A stretch of 64,000 bases of DNA from Peribacillus sp. FSL P2-0133 (GTDB lineage: Bacteria > Bacillota > Bacilli > Bacillales > DSM-1321): contig NZ_CP150254.1 in assembly GCF_037975445.1 (NCBI RefSeq), positions 1,548,001 through 1,612,000 of the forward strand, in the 5' to 3' direction. The notes beneath the pieces are model-generated. The model saw only the letters and a list, made by a program, of their open reading frames with translations. It had not been told where the DNA came from and ran no database searches. This document shows, piece after piece, positions 46,701-55,965 of the stretch (its first letter is position 1; each line of letters starts with the position of its first letter). The position numbers and the translations under genes are program-made.

Positions 46701-47213
46701 TATGCCTTATATCCAAAAGTATTCTTGGACTACAATAAAACGAATGAGCTGTTTGGTGATGTTTCCAACCTCGATACCGCAACTTTCTTATATGGTATGA
46801 GGCTAGGGGAAGAGATCGAAGTTGAAATTGAAAAGGGTAAAACGCTCATCGTAAAATTGGTTTCAATCGGTCAGCCATTGGCTGATGGAACACGGGTTGT
46901 GTATTTTGAGTTGAATGGTCAATCACGTGAAGTGATCATCAAGGATGAAAACATTAAATCTTCCGTTGTATCAAAAATGAAAGCTGACCCTAAAAATAAA
47001 GAACAACTTGGTGCGACAATGCCAGGTACGGTTATTCGTGTAGTGGTCGAGAAAGGCGATCAGGTCAAGCAGGGTGATCACCTGATCATTACGGAAGCGA
47101 TGAAAATGGAAACGACCGTGCAAGCACCATTCTCCGGGACCATTAAGGATATTTATGTAAAAGATGGAGAAGCGATCAGTACTGGAGACTTATTGATTGA
47201 AATAACTAAGTAA
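43776..47213 (+). CDS. pycA: Pyruvate carboxylase
   Basis: An 1145-residue biotin enzyme making oxaloacetate. Domains in order: biotin carboxylase (1-460, ATP-grasp loop GGGGRGMRIV), carboxyltransferase TIM barrel (about 530-800, TDTTFRDAHQSLLATRIR, KDMAGLLKPDA), tetramerisation/allosteric region, and the C-terminal biotin carrier domain with EAMKMET. ATG 43776 has TAGGGTGG upstream; the earlier start at 43758 is unsupported. Feeds the TCA cycle together with the PDH genes. Confidence 0.97.
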   Translation: MGKRIEKVLAANRGEIAIRIFRACTELDIHTVAIYSKEDYGSYHRYKADEAYLVGEGKKPIDAYLDIEGIIAIAKMSGVDAIHPGYGFLSENIEFAKRCEEEGIIFIGPESRHLDMFGDKVKARTQAELADIPVIPGSDGPVTSVEEVKEFGKQYGFPIIIKASLGGGGRGMRIVEKIEEVEEAYDRAKSEAKAAFGNDEVYVERFIQNPKHIEVQILADTHGNIVHLYERDCSVQRRHQKVVEVAPSVSLSEDLRERICEAAVKLAKNIDYVNAGTVEFLVANGEFYFIEVNPRVQVEHTITEMITGIDIVQSQIMVAEGHELHGKKIGIPEQSGIKTHGYAIQSRVTTEDPLNNFMPDTGKMMVYRSGGGFGVRLDAGNGFQGAVITPYYDSLLVKLSTHALSFEQAASKMVRNLKEFRIRGIKTNIPFLENVVKHEKFINGEYDTSFIDSTPELFSFPIRKDRGTKMLSYIGNVTVNGFPGVEKKKKPVFDPAPIPNVGGLPLISGTKNILEEQGAEGLVNWIKEQKEVLITDTTFRDAHQSLLATRIRSKDILDIAEPTAKLLPDLFSMEMWGGATFDVAYRFLKEDPWDRLISFRKKAPNVLLQMLLRASNAVGYKNYPDNVIREFVEKSADAGIDVFRIFDSLNWVKGMELAIDAVRQSGKIAEAAICYTGDLNDPSRSKYNIDYYKKMAVELEHAGAHILAIKDMAGLLKPDAAYRLVSELKETTSLPIHLHTHDTSGNGIYMYSKAIEAGVDIVDTAIGSLAGLTSQPSVQTLHYALEGSSRQPKLEVDSLERLGEYWGEVRKFYHDFESGMNAPHTEVYKHEMPGGQYSNLQQQAKAVGLGDRWHEVKEMYQRVNVMFGDIVKVTPSSKVVGDMALFMVQNNLSEEDVLSKGKSIDFPDSVIELFEGYLGQPVGGFPKELQEVILKGKKPITVRPGELLEEVDFAALKEELFKELGRAVTDFDVLAYALYPKVFLDYNKTNELFGDVSNLDTATFLYGMRLGEEIEVEIEKGKTLIVKLVSIGQPLADGTRVVYFELNGQSREVIIKDENIKSSVVSKMKADPKNKEQLGATMPGTVIRVVVEKGDQVKQGDHLIITEAMKMETTVQAPFSGTIKDIYVKDGEAISTGDLLIEITK

Positions 47214-47322
47214 TATCGCTGACTGTGACCTTGTGAATGATTTGGGGTATATGGGGGTAGGTTGAGGTTTTAAGCTGCCCTATCCCCTCTTTTTAGGCAA
47301 TGTACGGTCATTGAACTTCCCT

Positions 47323-47376
47323 ATAAGATAAAACAAAACCACCATTCCCGGGAATGGTGGTTTTGTTTTATCTTAT
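47323..47376. terminator. Perfect 54-bp palindromic terminator between pycA and ctaA
   Basis: Two 27-bp arms meet without spacer at CCC|GGG (47349/47350); the outer parts are A/T-rich, so it works as an intrinsic terminator for both convergent genes. Confidence 0.92.
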
Positions 47377-47402
47377 TATATTATTGATTGAACAATCAGA
47401 CA

Positions 47403-48389
47403 TTAACGGGCGGGTACCGTTGGCGTTATATCCTGTTCATCCTGTCCTTTGACAGAGTGCGCGGAGTTCCTTTTTTGCTTGGCGAGGGCATTTTTTTTGC
47501 TTCTTGATGTCAATAGCATCAAATAGCTCATTACACCAAAAAAGCAGGCAATGAATAATGCGTGTGTCAGTGCGATATATAAGTTTTGCCTTGAGAAAAT
47601 GATAAAGGCACCGGCGGTAACTTGTAAAAATACGAGAATGAATGCAGCAATCCAACCGCCATATAACACTTTTTGATTTTTGTAATGTTTTTTTGCGATA
47701 TAAGCCACATATGATACCCAAATAAAAATAGCGCCTGCCATTGCACGGTGCCCCATCTGAATCCATTCATAAAGGTTGGAGGGTAGTGCAAGACTGTCAT
47801 TTACGCATAAAGGCCAATCCTTACAGATAAGACTGGATTCTGTATGCCTTACGAGAGCACCTGTATATACGACCACCAGACAAAAAATCAATACGCCAAT
47901 AATATGGAATTTCATTCGTTTGTCAACGATAAGTTTTTCTGCTTCGAATTTCTTATCCACTTCAAAAATCAACAGTGTCAGTAAAAAGACGGCAGCAAAG
48001 GAAATGAGCGATATGCCAAAATGAAGGGCAAGGACGAAATCGGATTGTGACCAAATGACGGCAGCGGCTCCGATCAACCCTTGTAGTAACAGAAAACCAA
48101 AAGAAAGGACGGATAAGAAACGTGCTTCACGGATATGGCCGATTTTTTTCCAAGACATATACGATAATATTAAAACAAGGAAACCTCCAGCTCCTGAAAC
48201 GAGTCGATGGGAAAGCTCAATGACCAATTCAATCGTGATTTTGTCCGGGATCAATTGGCCATTGCACAATGGCCAGGACCTGCCGCATCCCATGCCGGAA
48301 TCCGTCTTCGTGACTAAAGCTCCACCAAGTAAGATGAAAAGCATTACAACCGTTGTTAAAACAGCAAACCATTTAAGAGACGATTTCAC
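47403..48389 (-). CDS. ctaA: Heme A synthase CtaA
   Basis: A 328-residue membrane protein with eight helices that oxidises the C8 methyl of heme O. Heme-ligand histidines and the catalytic ELSHR motif (about residue 60) are present, as are cysteines in GCGRSWPLC (extracellular loop, about 35-43) and [11 protein letters not shown] 48389 follows AAGGTGGGG by 7-9 nt; GTG 48401 lies in that ribosome binding site. The C-terminus is longer than in B. subtilis, with a basic [10 protein letters not shown] tail. Confidence 0.94.
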   Translation of the reverse strand: MKSSLKWFAVLTTVVMLFILLGGALVTKTDSGMGCGRSWPLCNGQLIPDKITIELVIELSHRLVSGAGGFLVLILSYMSWKKIGHIREARFLSVLSFGFLLLQGLIGAAAVIWSQSDFVLALHFGISLISFAAVFLLTLLIFEVDKKFEAEKLIVDKRMKFHIIGVLIFCLVVVYTGALVRHTESSLICKDWPLCVNDSLALPSNLYEWIQMGHRAMAGAIFIWVSYVAYIAKKHYKNQKVLYGGWIAAFILVFLQVTAGAFIIFSRQNLYIALTHALFIACFFGVMSYLMLLTSRSKKNALAKQKRNSAHSVKGQDEQDITPTVPAR

Positions 48390-48991
48390 TAGTAGCCCCA
48401 CCTTTTTCTCTGTAGCAAATTAGGGTTGTTCCATAAAATTAATAATAGCATAAGGTTTTTCATAATATTTGTCGAACTTCCTCGATATTACACAAAATAG
48501 AATGATTTTACAAGTTCAGTTAATATTATAACTATTAATTAAAATGCCTGAAATAGTTGAAAGTTACTAAAGACTTTGATAGAAATAAAGGGAGTGTAAA
48601 TCTTCAAGTAGGAGCAAAATAGGGATAGAGCCTAGGGGATGATGATAATAGCATATTATTCATGTTCTTGATGAACAGCATACAAGAGAAGTAAATTATT
48701 GAGACACAAATTGGTCAAAAAATATCCGAAAAATTTTCACAAAAGCTTCCAAAAATGTGTTTTAATATATTGAAGAAATGATTTTACTAAATTTTACTGT
48801 TATTAAGCATGATATTTAAGAATGAAAGCTCTCGATGGATTCCATTGACAACGGTCATTGGTAAATAATTTACTTTTTGTTTACGCTTCCTTGGTTACAA
48901 ATATTAAAAAGTATGAAATAATGTTCTATAGCATATGTAAGTTTTTTTTTGCATTTGCGTCTGTTTTGAATGATTTAAAGGAGGAAAACAA
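48390..48991. other. Divergent ctaA-ctaB control region
   Basis: About 600 bp of non-coding, AT-rich DNA. On the minus strand TGC-TATTAT (about 48438-48446) is a candidate extended -10 for ctaA. The ctaB promoter is not obvious. In B. subtilis this region is bound by ResD; I cannot assign ResD boxes with confidence. Confidence 0.4.
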
Positions 48992-49930
48992 ATGTCAGAA
49001 ACAAGGGGTTTGTCAGAAGCTGTCATGGAGGACAGTAAAGCCGCCCTTCAATCGGATATACCTGAAACAACAGCTTGGAAGGATTTTCTCGCACTTATAA
49101 AAGTGGGGATTGTCAATTCAAATATAATTACAGCTTTTACCGGCGTGTGGTTAGCTCTTCATTTTTCGGGGCTTAGCTTCTTACACAATCTAGATGTAGT
49201 GTTTTATACACTTGCAGGTTCGGCGCTCATAATGGCGGGATCTTGCAGTTTCAATAATTATTATGACCGTGATATCGATCATTTAATGGAAAGAACGAAA
49301 AACCGTCCAACGGTAACTGGGAAAGTACAGCCTTCAAAGGTATTGGCATTAAGTTTCGGTTTAATTGCTGCAGGGCTGATTTTACTTGCATTGACTAATA
49401 TGACAACTGCCATACTAGGAGCATTCGGCGTCTTCGCCTATGTTGTTTTATATACAATGGTTTTCAAACGTAGATTTGTCTCGAATACGATTATAGGCAG
49501 TATATCCGGAGCGGTGCCTCCACTTATCGGGTGGGCTGCAGTCGACCCGGGCCTTGATAAGATCGCCTGGGTCCTGTTCGCGATCATGTTCTTGTGGCAG
49601 CCTCCTCATTTTTATGCACTTGCAATGAGGCGTGTCGAAGAATATCGTGCAGCTGGGGTACCCATGCTTCCGGTAGTAAAAGGGTTCAAGGCGGCAAAAA
49701 GATCGATTATGCTATGGATCGTCTGTTTAATGTTCATTCCTTTCTTTTTAACTCCATTAGGAACTCCGCTAGTTATTCTTGCTGCATTATTGAGCACGGG
49801 TTGGCTTATTTTGGGGATTAAGGGGTATAAAAAGAAAGATGATGTTAAATGGGCAACATCCATGTTTGTATATTCTTTAAATTATATGACCATTTTATTT
49901 GTAGCGATGGTCATTGTCACTCTCATATAG
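48992..49930 (+). CDS. ctaB: Heme O synthase (protoheme IX farnesyltransferase)
   Basis: A 312-residue UbiA-family prenyltransferase with about nine helices. The first aspartate-rich motif is [19 protein letters not shown] (about residues 88-106); the second is [14 protein letters not shown] near the C-terminus. It adds the farnesyl group to heme B, and CtaA then makes heme A. AAGGAGG precedes ATG. Divergent from ctaA and upstream of ctaC with a 254-bp gap. Confidence 0.95.
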   Translation: MSETRGLSEAVMEDSKAALQSDIPETTAWKDFLALIKVGIVNSNIITAFTGVWLALHFSGLSFLHNLDVVFYTLAGSALIMAGSCSFNNYYDRDIDHLMERTKNRPTVTGKVQPSKVLALSFGLIAAGLILLALTNMTTAILGAFGVFAYVVLYTMVFKRRFVSNTIIGSISGAVPPLIGWAAVDPGLDKIAWVLFAIMFLWQPPHFYALAMRRVEEYRAAGVPMLPVVKGFKAAKRSIMLWIVCLMFIPFFLTPLGTPLVILAALLSTGWLILGIKGYKKKDDVKWATSMFVYSLNYMTILFVAMVIVTLI

Positions 49931-50039
49931 TTTTGGTTTAAATAAGCTGGCGTCCTGTTCTTTTACAGGCTCCAGCTTACTGATAAATAATGCACTGACC
50001 GCCATTCATACATATTAACGGAACCAACGGGGTCATACA

Positions 50040-50053
50040 TAAGAGCGGTTACA
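50040..50053 (+). promoter_or_regulatory. cre-like site upstream of ctaC
   Basis: TAAGAGCGGTTACA fits the CcpA consensus TGWNANCGNTNWCA with one mismatch (A for G at position 2). It lies about 130 bp before ctaC, consistent with the known catabolite repression of ctaCDEF in B. subtilis. Confidence 0.4.
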
Positions 50054-50184
50054 TGAATCATCTTAATAATTCCTTGGATTAGGGATTCTTTCTTTTTTAG
50101 AAATTGACATAGAGAGAATATTCGCAATTGCGCCCATTTTTATTTTTGTGAGAAAATTTTGACGAAAGAGGGGTTTCTGAAGCT

Positions 50185-51267
50185 ATGAAAAAAAGGCTGC
50201 ACAAATGGCGCCTGATTGCTCTGCTGGGTATTGTAGGACTTGTCCTTTCGGGCTGCGGCGAACCATTTCTATCCGCCCTGAAGCCAGCAGGTGATGTTGC
50301 GCAATCTCAGTATGACTTACTGATATTGAGTACACTAATCATGGTACTGGTTATTATTGTTGTGATTATTTTGTTCGTTGTAGTTTTACTACGCTTCCGT
50401 CGGAAGGAAGGCGACGAAACAATACCGAAACAAATTGAAGGAAGTCATAAACTCGAAATTATCTGGACTGTTATTCCTATCCTTCTTTTAATTGTTCTGG
50501 CTGTTCCGACCGTCGTCACGACTTTCGACTTAGCCGACACAAAGGCAATGGATAAGAAAGATAAGGATGGAAAAACGAAGGATGCACTTGTCGTGAATGT
50601 TAGGGCAAACCTTTATTGGTGGGAATTTGAATATCCAGACCTCGGCGTTGTAACAAGTCAGGATTTGGTTGTGCCAACAGATCAAAAAGTGTACTTCAAC
50701 TTAACTGCTTCAGATGTTAAGCATTCATTCTGGGTACCGTCTGTCGGAGGAAAGATGGATACAAATACAGAAGGGGTCAATCAGTTTTTCTTAGAATTCG
50801 ATAGTAAAAAGGCAGAAGATTCGAACAACTTGTTCTACGGAAAATGTGCTGAACTTTGCGGTCCTTCACATGCTTTGATGGATTTTAAGGTCGTACCGAA
50901 GTCTAAAAGCGATTTTGAAGCGTGGACTAAAGATATGAAAGCCGCGAAGGAACCTGTCGTTGAAGGTGATCTAGCCAAACAGGGTGAAGATGTCTTTAAT
51001 AAAAGCTGTATAGGCTGCCATGCGGTGACACCAAATGACAGCAGGCCTGAAGCAGCTCGTCAGGCTCCGAATCTGGCTACATTCGGTGAGCGTCAAAAAG
51101 TAGCTGGCGTATTGGATCATACGGAAGAGAATGTGAAAAAATGGATCAAGGATCCTGAGAAGTATAAACCGGGCAACACGATGACCGGTACTTACGGCGA
51201 ACTTTCAGATTCAGATATTAATGCACTGGCAGCTTATCTATTGGAGCTTAAGGTGGAAGACAAATAG
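50185..51267 (+). CDS. ctaC: Cytochrome caa3 oxidase subunit II with cytochrome c domain
   Basis: A 360-residue lipoprotein: lipobox LSGCGEP (Cys about residue 24), two transmembrane helices (about 45-68 and 95-115), the CuA cupredoxin domain with KHSFWVPSVGGKMD and CAELCGPSHALMDF, and a C-terminal cytochrome c domain with CIGCHAV (about 278) and axial Met in GNTMTG. It accepts electrons from reduced cytochrome c and passes them to CtaD. Start of ctaCDEFG. Confidence 0.97.
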   Translation: MKKRLHKWRLIALLGIVGLVLSGCGEPFLSALKPAGDVAQSQYDLLILSTLIMVLVIIVVIILFVVVLLRFRRKEGDETIPKQIEGSHKLEIIWTVIPILLLIVLAVPTVVTTFDLADTKAMDKKDKDGKTKDALVVNVRANLYWWEFEYPDLGVVTSQDLVVPTDQKVYFNLTASDVKHSFWVPSVGGKMDTNTEGVNQFFLEFDSKKAEDSNNLFYGKCAELCGPSHALMDFKVVPKSKSDFEAWTKDMKAAKEPVVEGDLAKQGEDVFNKSCIGCHAVTPNDSRPEAARQAPNLATFGERQKVAGVLDHTEENVKKWIKDPEKYKPGNTMTGTYGELSDSDINALAAYLLELKVEDK

Positions 51268-51291
51268 AACATTGATTAAGGAGGTTAAATC

Positions 51292-53163
51292 GTGAGTACG
51301 TACGCTAATAAAAAAGGATTTGGCGCTACGGTTTGGGATTATCTGACGACGGTAGACCATAAGAAAATCGCCATTTTATATCTTATCTCTGGCGGGTTAT
51401 TCTTTGTAATCGGCGGTTTGGAAGCGATGTTTATCCGTATCCAGCTGGCAATCCCAAACAATGATTTCGTAAGTGCCGGATTTTATAATGAAATATTGAC
51501 CATGCACGGTACGACTATGATATTTCTGGCGGCCATGCCGTTAGTGTTTGCTGTAATGAATGCGGTTGTACCATTACAGATAGGGGCACGTGATGTTGCG
51601 TTCCCATTTTTGAACTCGTTAGGTTTTTGGTTGTTTTTCTTTGGCGGAATTTTTCTGAATCTTTCATGGTTTTTAGGGGGGGCTCCAGATGCAGGCTGGA
51701 CATCTTATGCATCACTTTCCCTGCACTCCGAAGGTCATGGCATTGATTTTTACGTCCTCGGATTACAAATATCAGGTTTTGGAACACTAATTGCAGGGAT
51801 CAATTTCCTTGTAACCATTATTAATATGCGTACGCCTGGTATGACATATATGCGTATGCCGCTGTTTACCTGGTCAACTTTCGTCGTATCTGCATTGATA
51901 TTATTCGCTTTTCCTCCGCTTACCGTGGGATTGGTGTTAATGATGTTTGATCGGATGTTTGGCGCGAATTTCTTTGATGTAGCGGCAGGGGGAAATACGA
52001 TTATTTGGGAGCATTTATTCTGGATTTTCGGTCACCCGGAAGTTTATATCCTGATTCTTCCGGCGTTCGGTATTTTTTCCGAAATTTTCGCTACATTCTC
52101 CAGAAAAAGATTGTTTGGTTATTCATCGATGGTATTTGCAACCGTTTTAATCGGTTTCTTAGGTTTCATGGTTTGGGCGCATCATATGTTTACCACTGGT
52201 CTAGGTCCGATCGCAAATGCAATCTTTGCCGTTGCGACCATGGCTATCGCTGTACCGACAGGTATTAAGATATTCAACTGGATTTTTACGATGTGGGGAG
52301 GAAGCGTCAAGTTCACGGTTCCGATGCTTTATGCAGTTGCCTTTATCCCTACATTTACAATGGGTGGCGTAACAGGCATCATGCTCGCATCTGCACCTGC
52401 TGATTATCAATACCATGATAGTTATTTCGTTGTTGCTCATTTCCACTATGTAATCGTCGGTGGGGTTGTATTAGGTTTACTGGCTGGAATCAATTTCTAT
52501 TGGCCGAAGATGTTTGGAACGATGTTAAGCGAAAAATTGGGGCAGATCACATTTTGGACTTTCTTGATTGGTTTCCATTTAACATTCTTCATTCAACATT
52601 TCTTAGGTTTGATGGGGATGCCTCGTCGCGTATTTACATTCTTGGACGATCAAGGTTTCAATACAGGTAATATGATTAGTACTGTTGGAGCCTTTTTGAT
52701 GGCATTTGGTGTCTTGGTTATGGTCATCAATATCATCATTACATCTGTGAAGAATGAAAAAGTCGGAAATGATCCTTGGGGAGATGGCCGTACGCTGGAA
52801 TGGGCCATTCCATCACCACCGCCTTTTTATAATTTTAAACAGCTTCCGTTAGTCCGGGGATTAGATCCTTACTGGGTTGAAAAAATGGAAGGGAAAAAGG
52901 AAATGACTCCTGCAGAACCACTTGGGGATATCCATATGCCTAATTCATCCATTCTTCCTTTAACGATTGCTTCCGGTTTATTTATCGCCGCATTCGGTGC
53001 TTTATACCATATGGATGATAAGACTTGGACCCTGCCTATAATGATAGTGGGACTTTTGGTAACATTTGGTTCAATGTTTATCCGTTCCGTTAAAGACGAT
53101 CATGGGTACCATATTCATAAAGAAGACCTTATGGACGATAAAGACAAGGGAGGTAAGGCATAA
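51292..53163 (+). CDS. ctaD: Cytochrome caa3 oxidase subunit I
   Basis: A 623-residue heme-copper oxidase core. The low-spin heme ligands and CuB ligands are visible: TMHGTTMIF, WEHLFWIFGHPEVYILILP (His-Tyr cross-link pair), WAHHMFT and YHDSYFVVAHFHYVIVGG. It reduces O2 and pumps protons at the heme a3-CuB site. GTG start after AAGGAGG. Ends one base into ctaE (TAATG). Confidence 0.98.
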   Translation: MSTYANKKGFGATVWDYLTTVDHKKIAILYLISGGLFFVIGGLEAMFIRIQLAIPNNDFVSAGFYNEILTMHGTTMIFLAAMPLVFAVMNAVVPLQIGARDVAFPFLNSLGFWLFFFGGIFLNLSWFLGGAPDAGWTSYASLSLHSEGHGIDFYVLGLQISGFGTLIAGINFLVTIINMRTPGMTYMRMPLFTWSTFVVSALILFAFPPLTVGLVLMMFDRMFGANFFDVAAGGNTIIWEHLFWIFGHPEVYILILPAFGIFSEIFATFSRKRLFGYSSMVFATVLIGFLGFMVWAHHMFTTGLGPIANAIFAVATMAIAVPTGIKIFNWIFTMWGGSVKFTVPMLYAVAFIPTFTMGGVTGIMLASAPADYQYHDSYFVVAHFHYVIVGGVVLGLLAGINFYWPKMFGTMLSEKLGQITFWTFLIGFHLTFFIQHFLGLMGMPRRVFTFLDDQGFNTGNMISTVGAFLMAFGVLVMVINIIITSVKNEKVGNDPWGDGRTLEWAIPSPPPFYNFKQLPLVRGLDPYWVEKMEGKKEMTPAEPLGDIHMPNSSILPLTIASGLFIAAFGALYHMDDKTWTLPIMIVGLLVTFGSMFIRSVKDDHGYHIHKEDLMDDKDKGGKA

Positions 53164-53792
53164 TGCAGACAGATGAAAGATTCACGGATGCTACCTGGCC
53201 TGCTTCTCCCGAGAAAGCGACTTTAGAAGGTAAAAATAAGTATTTGGGATTCTGGTTGTTTCTTGGTGGAGAGACGGTATTATTCGCCTCATTATTTGCA
53301 ACTTATCTAGCATTGAAGGATAAAGTTCCAAATGGTGATGCAGCCCTAGCTAAAGATTTATTCGAATTACCCCTTACTTTTGTAGCAACCATGCTGTTAT
53401 TGACCAGTTCATTGACTAGTGTGTATGCGATGTATCATATGAAAAATAACCACTTTAAACAAATGCAGGCTTGGCTTGTCATTACGGTTGCACTTGGCTT
53501 AGGTTTTCTTGGACTCGAGATTTATGAATTTAATCACTATGTTCATGAATTCCATCATACATTTACGAGCAGTGCCTTCGGCTCAGCGTTTTATACGTTA
53601 GTTGGTTTTCACGGAGGGCACGTTGCATTCGGTTTGGCTTGGATCATTTGTCTTATGGTGCGTAATGCAGGAAGGGGCTTGAATTTGTATAACGCTCCTA
53701 AATTTTTCGTTGCGAGTCTTTATTGGCATTTCATTGACGTAGTCTGGGTGTTTATCTTTACTGTCGTATACTTAATGGGAATGGTGGGATAA
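53163..53792 (+). CDS. ctaE: Cytochrome caa3 oxidase subunit III
   Basis: A 209-residue protein with five transmembrane helices (FWLFLGGETVLFASLFATYLAL at the start, VGFHGGHVAFGLAWI near residue 145, and FIDVVWVFIFTVVYLMG at the end), typical of the short Gram-positive subunit III. It overlaps ctaD by one base, so translation is coupled. Confidence 0.96.
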   Translation: MQTDERFTDATWPASPEKATLEGKNKYLGFWLFLGGETVLFASLFATYLALKDKVPNGDAALAKDLFELPLTFVATMLLLTSSLTSVYAMYHMKNNHFKQMQAWLVITVALGLGFLGLEIYEFNHYVHEFHHTFTSSAFGSAFYTLVGFHGGHVAFGLAWIICLMVRNAGRGLNLYNAPKFFVASLYWHFIDVVWVFIFTVVYLMGMVG

Positions 53793-53795
53793 CTG

Positions 53796-54131
53796 ATGGC
53801 GAATGAACAATCAAATTCAGCGAACCCGAATGTCGATTTAAAATATCGCCGTAAGAAAAATGCTGAAGAGATGAAACACCAAGTGATATCATTTACACTT
53901 ATGATTTTCTTTACATTACTTGCTTTTGCTGCAGTAGGAATTGAGGGTTTTTCACATTGGTTCATTAAGCCAGTCATTTTGCTGCTGGCAGTTGTACAAG
54001 TGATTTTCCAATTGTATTATTTCATGCACATGAAGCATAAAGGGCATGGCACCATTGCATTGTTCTTATTTTCCGGCCTTGCAGTCGGCTTGATAACTGT
54101 CCTTGTGTTCACAACGATTGTTTGGTTATAA
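53796..54131 (+). CDS. ctaF: Cytochrome caa3 oxidase subunit IV
   Basis: A 111-residue protein with a charged N-terminus (DLKYRRKKNAEEMKHQ) and three hydrophobic helices, including QVIFQLYYFMHMKHKGHG, the family hallmark. It begins 3 bp after ctaE. It stabilises the oxidase. Confidence 0.93.
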   Translation: MANEQSNSANPNVDLKYRRKKNAEEMKHQVISFTLMIFFTLLAFAAVGIEGFSHWFIKPVILLLAVVQVIFQLYYFMHMKHKGHGTIALFLFSGLAVGLITVLVFTTIVWL

Positions 54132-54282
54132 ACCATAAAGAAAATCGGCTATTGAATGATAGCCGGTTTTTCTTTATGTGGTGATTTTCCAGAAAAACAA
54201 TCCAAGTTTATCTATATTTGTTACAATGTTTCATTTTAGGTATAATGAAAGTAAGAAAAAGTTTATGAACGAGGTGATTTTT

Positions 54283-55185
54283 TTGTCTATTGATATTTTC
54301 GGATTTCGCGCTTTGTGGAGTCCTTATTATTTTGCCGCCCTCGTACTTATAACCGTAGGCTATTTTTGGCTGGTGACAAAAAAAGGGGAGAAGTTTCCGG
54401 GCAGTTCATCGCCTTCCGTTAAACAGGCAACTTATTTTTTGATAGCCATGTTCCTCCTTTATGTGGTAAAAGGATCCCCACTGGATTTATTGAGCCATAT
54501 CATGTTCAGTGCACACATGTTTCAAATGGCACTGCTCTATCTCGTGATTCCGCCTTTATTTATCATTGCGATTCCAGATTGGCTTATGAGAACTTTCATA
54601 AATTCAAGGGGAGTGAAGGCGTTATTTCAATTTTTTACGAGACCTCTTGTCGCCCTTTTACTATTTAATGTTCTATTCTCGCTGTACCATATCCCGTTAG
54701 TGTTCGACTATATCAAAACGGGGATGTGGATTCATGCCGGCTACACGATCCTTTTATTTACGACTGCTGTTTTGATGTGGTTCCCGCTTGTCAATCAGCT
54801 GCCCGAACGTGAAAGTCTATCAGGTGTGAAAAAAGTAGCTTATATATTCGGGAGTGGCATTCTAATGACCCCTGCCTGCGCTTTAATCATTTTTGCTAAT
54901 GATCCGATGTATGATACATTCACCAATGCGGAATCTTGGGCCAGTGCCATGGAACTTTGCGTTCCGGCTTCAGCACTGTCAGGTTTAACGCTCAGTGGCC
55001 CAGAAATGTTCAATGGACTGCCACTGCTTGAAGATCAACAGCTTGGCGGGGTTTTGATGAAGGTGATTCAAGAAATCGTTTTAGGCTACGTATTGGGTGT
55101 CATTTTCTTTGCTTGGTTCAAAAAGGAGAATGGCGGCCAAAATGATATCGATCCGATACCTTCGGATTTTCAGACTGTAGAATAA
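54283..55185 (+). CDS. ctaG: Cytochrome oxidase assembly factor CtaG
   Basis: A 300-residue membrane protein with about seven helices, needed for caa3 assembly, probably by copper delivery to CtaD. His-rich spots SHIMFSAHMFQM (about residue 75) and the caa3_CtaG family pattern are clear. TTG 54283 (SIDIFGFRALWSPYYF) has GAGGTGA about 5 nt upstream and matches the known N-terminus; the ORF from 54178 starts inside the ctaF-ctaG hairpin region. Confidence 0.92.
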   Translation: MSIDIFGFRALWSPYYFAALVLITVGYFWLVTKKGEKFPGSSSPSVKQATYFLIAMFLLYVVKGSPLDLLSHIMFSAHMFQMALLYLVIPPLFIIAIPDWLMRTFINSRGVKALFQFFTRPLVALLLFNVLFSLYHIPLVFDYIKTGMWIHAGYTILLFTTAVLMWFPLVNQLPERESLSGVKKVAYIFGSGILMTPACALIIFANDPMYDTFTNAESWASAMELCVPASALSGLTLSGPEMFNGLPLLEDQQLGGVLMKVIQEIVLGYVLGVIFFAWFKKENGGQNDIDPIPSDFQTVE

Positions 55186-55191
55186 TTGTAC

Positions 55192-55232
55192 GATAAAAGA
55201 CTGGTCTGGGGCGGACAAGTCTTTTATCTGCC
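55192..55232 (+). terminator. Terminator-like hairpin after ctaG
   Basis: Arms GATAAAAGACT/AGTCTTTTATC with an inner GTC/GAC pair; the T-rich tail is part of the stem itself. Confidence 0.6.
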
Positions 55233-55391
55233 TTTGCCTGATTTTCGATTTAAACCAAATAGCCAGTGATTTGACTTGCCTATTCTATAAAAGTGAGCAT
55301 TCTGTTAATAATCCTTGATTTTATTGAATTTTATGATTGCCTCTTATAAAATGGTAGTTGATTAATAAATATAGAGAGGACTACAATTCAT

Positions 55392-55853
55392 ATGTCTTTA
55401 CCAATCCTTCCAACGATAAGTACAGCCTTCATTGTATTAAGTGCCATCACTGTTGCAATAGGCTGGTATCAAATTAAACAACGCAAAATCGAGACCCATA
55501 AAAAAACCATGATGGCAGCTGCGGTTTTTGCGGTAATCTTTTTCACTATATATCTTTCCCGGACGGTCTTCATCGGTAGTACGTCATTTGGCGGACCCGC
55601 TGACATTAAAATTTATTATACGATTTTTTTGATTTTCCATATAACGCTTGCAACAACTGGAGCTGTTTTGGGGATCATCATGCTTACCACTGGGTTTAAA
55701 GGTAAATTCGCCATTCATAAAAAAATTGGGCCTGCGACAAGCATCATTTGGTTTTTCACTGGGATTACTGGAGTAGCTGTGTACATCCTGCTTTATGTCA
55801 TTTATCATGGCGGCGAAACAACATCTTTAATAAAGGCGATCCTAGGATTTTAA
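55392..55853 (+). CDS. DUF420 membrane protein, CtaM/YozB-like
   Basis: A 153-residue protein with four transmembrane helices (starts MSLPILPTISTAFIVLSAITVAIGWY) and conserved histidines in KKTMMAAAVF, FHITLATTGAVLG and HKKIG loops, matching DUF420. The S. aureus member CtaM is required to mature the aa3 quinol oxidase; B. subtilis YozB is the homologue. Placement right after ctaCDEFG supports a role in oxidase maturation. AGAGAGGA precedes ATG. Confidence 0.82.
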   Translation: MSLPILPTISTAFIVLSAITVAIGWYQIKQRKIETHKKTMMAAAVFAVIFFTIYLSRTVFIGSTSFGGPADIKIYYTIFLIFHITLATTGAVLGIIMLTTGFKGKFAIHKKIGPATSIIWFFTGITGVAVYILLYVIYHGGETTSLIKAILGF

Positions 55854-55860
55854 AATAACG

Positions 55861-55895
55861 AAAAAGCCTGGTGCAAAATAAGCATCAGGCTTTTG
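55861..55895 (+). terminator. Terminator after the DUF420 gene
   Basis: Stem AAAAGCCTGGTGC/GCATCAGGCTTTT, one G-U/T-A mismatch position, followed by TTTTG. Confidence 0.85.
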
Positions 55896-55904
55896 TAATG
55901 GATA

Positions 55905-55943
55905 TAAAAAAAGAGAGCATCACACATGATCCTCTCTCTTTGT
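55905..55943 (-). terminator. Terminator after ylbA
   Basis: Stem AAAGAGAG/CTCTCTTT; on the minus strand followed by TTTTTTTATATCC. Confidence 0.75.
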
Positions 55944-55965
55944 ACCTACTTTTCACTAACGGCTT

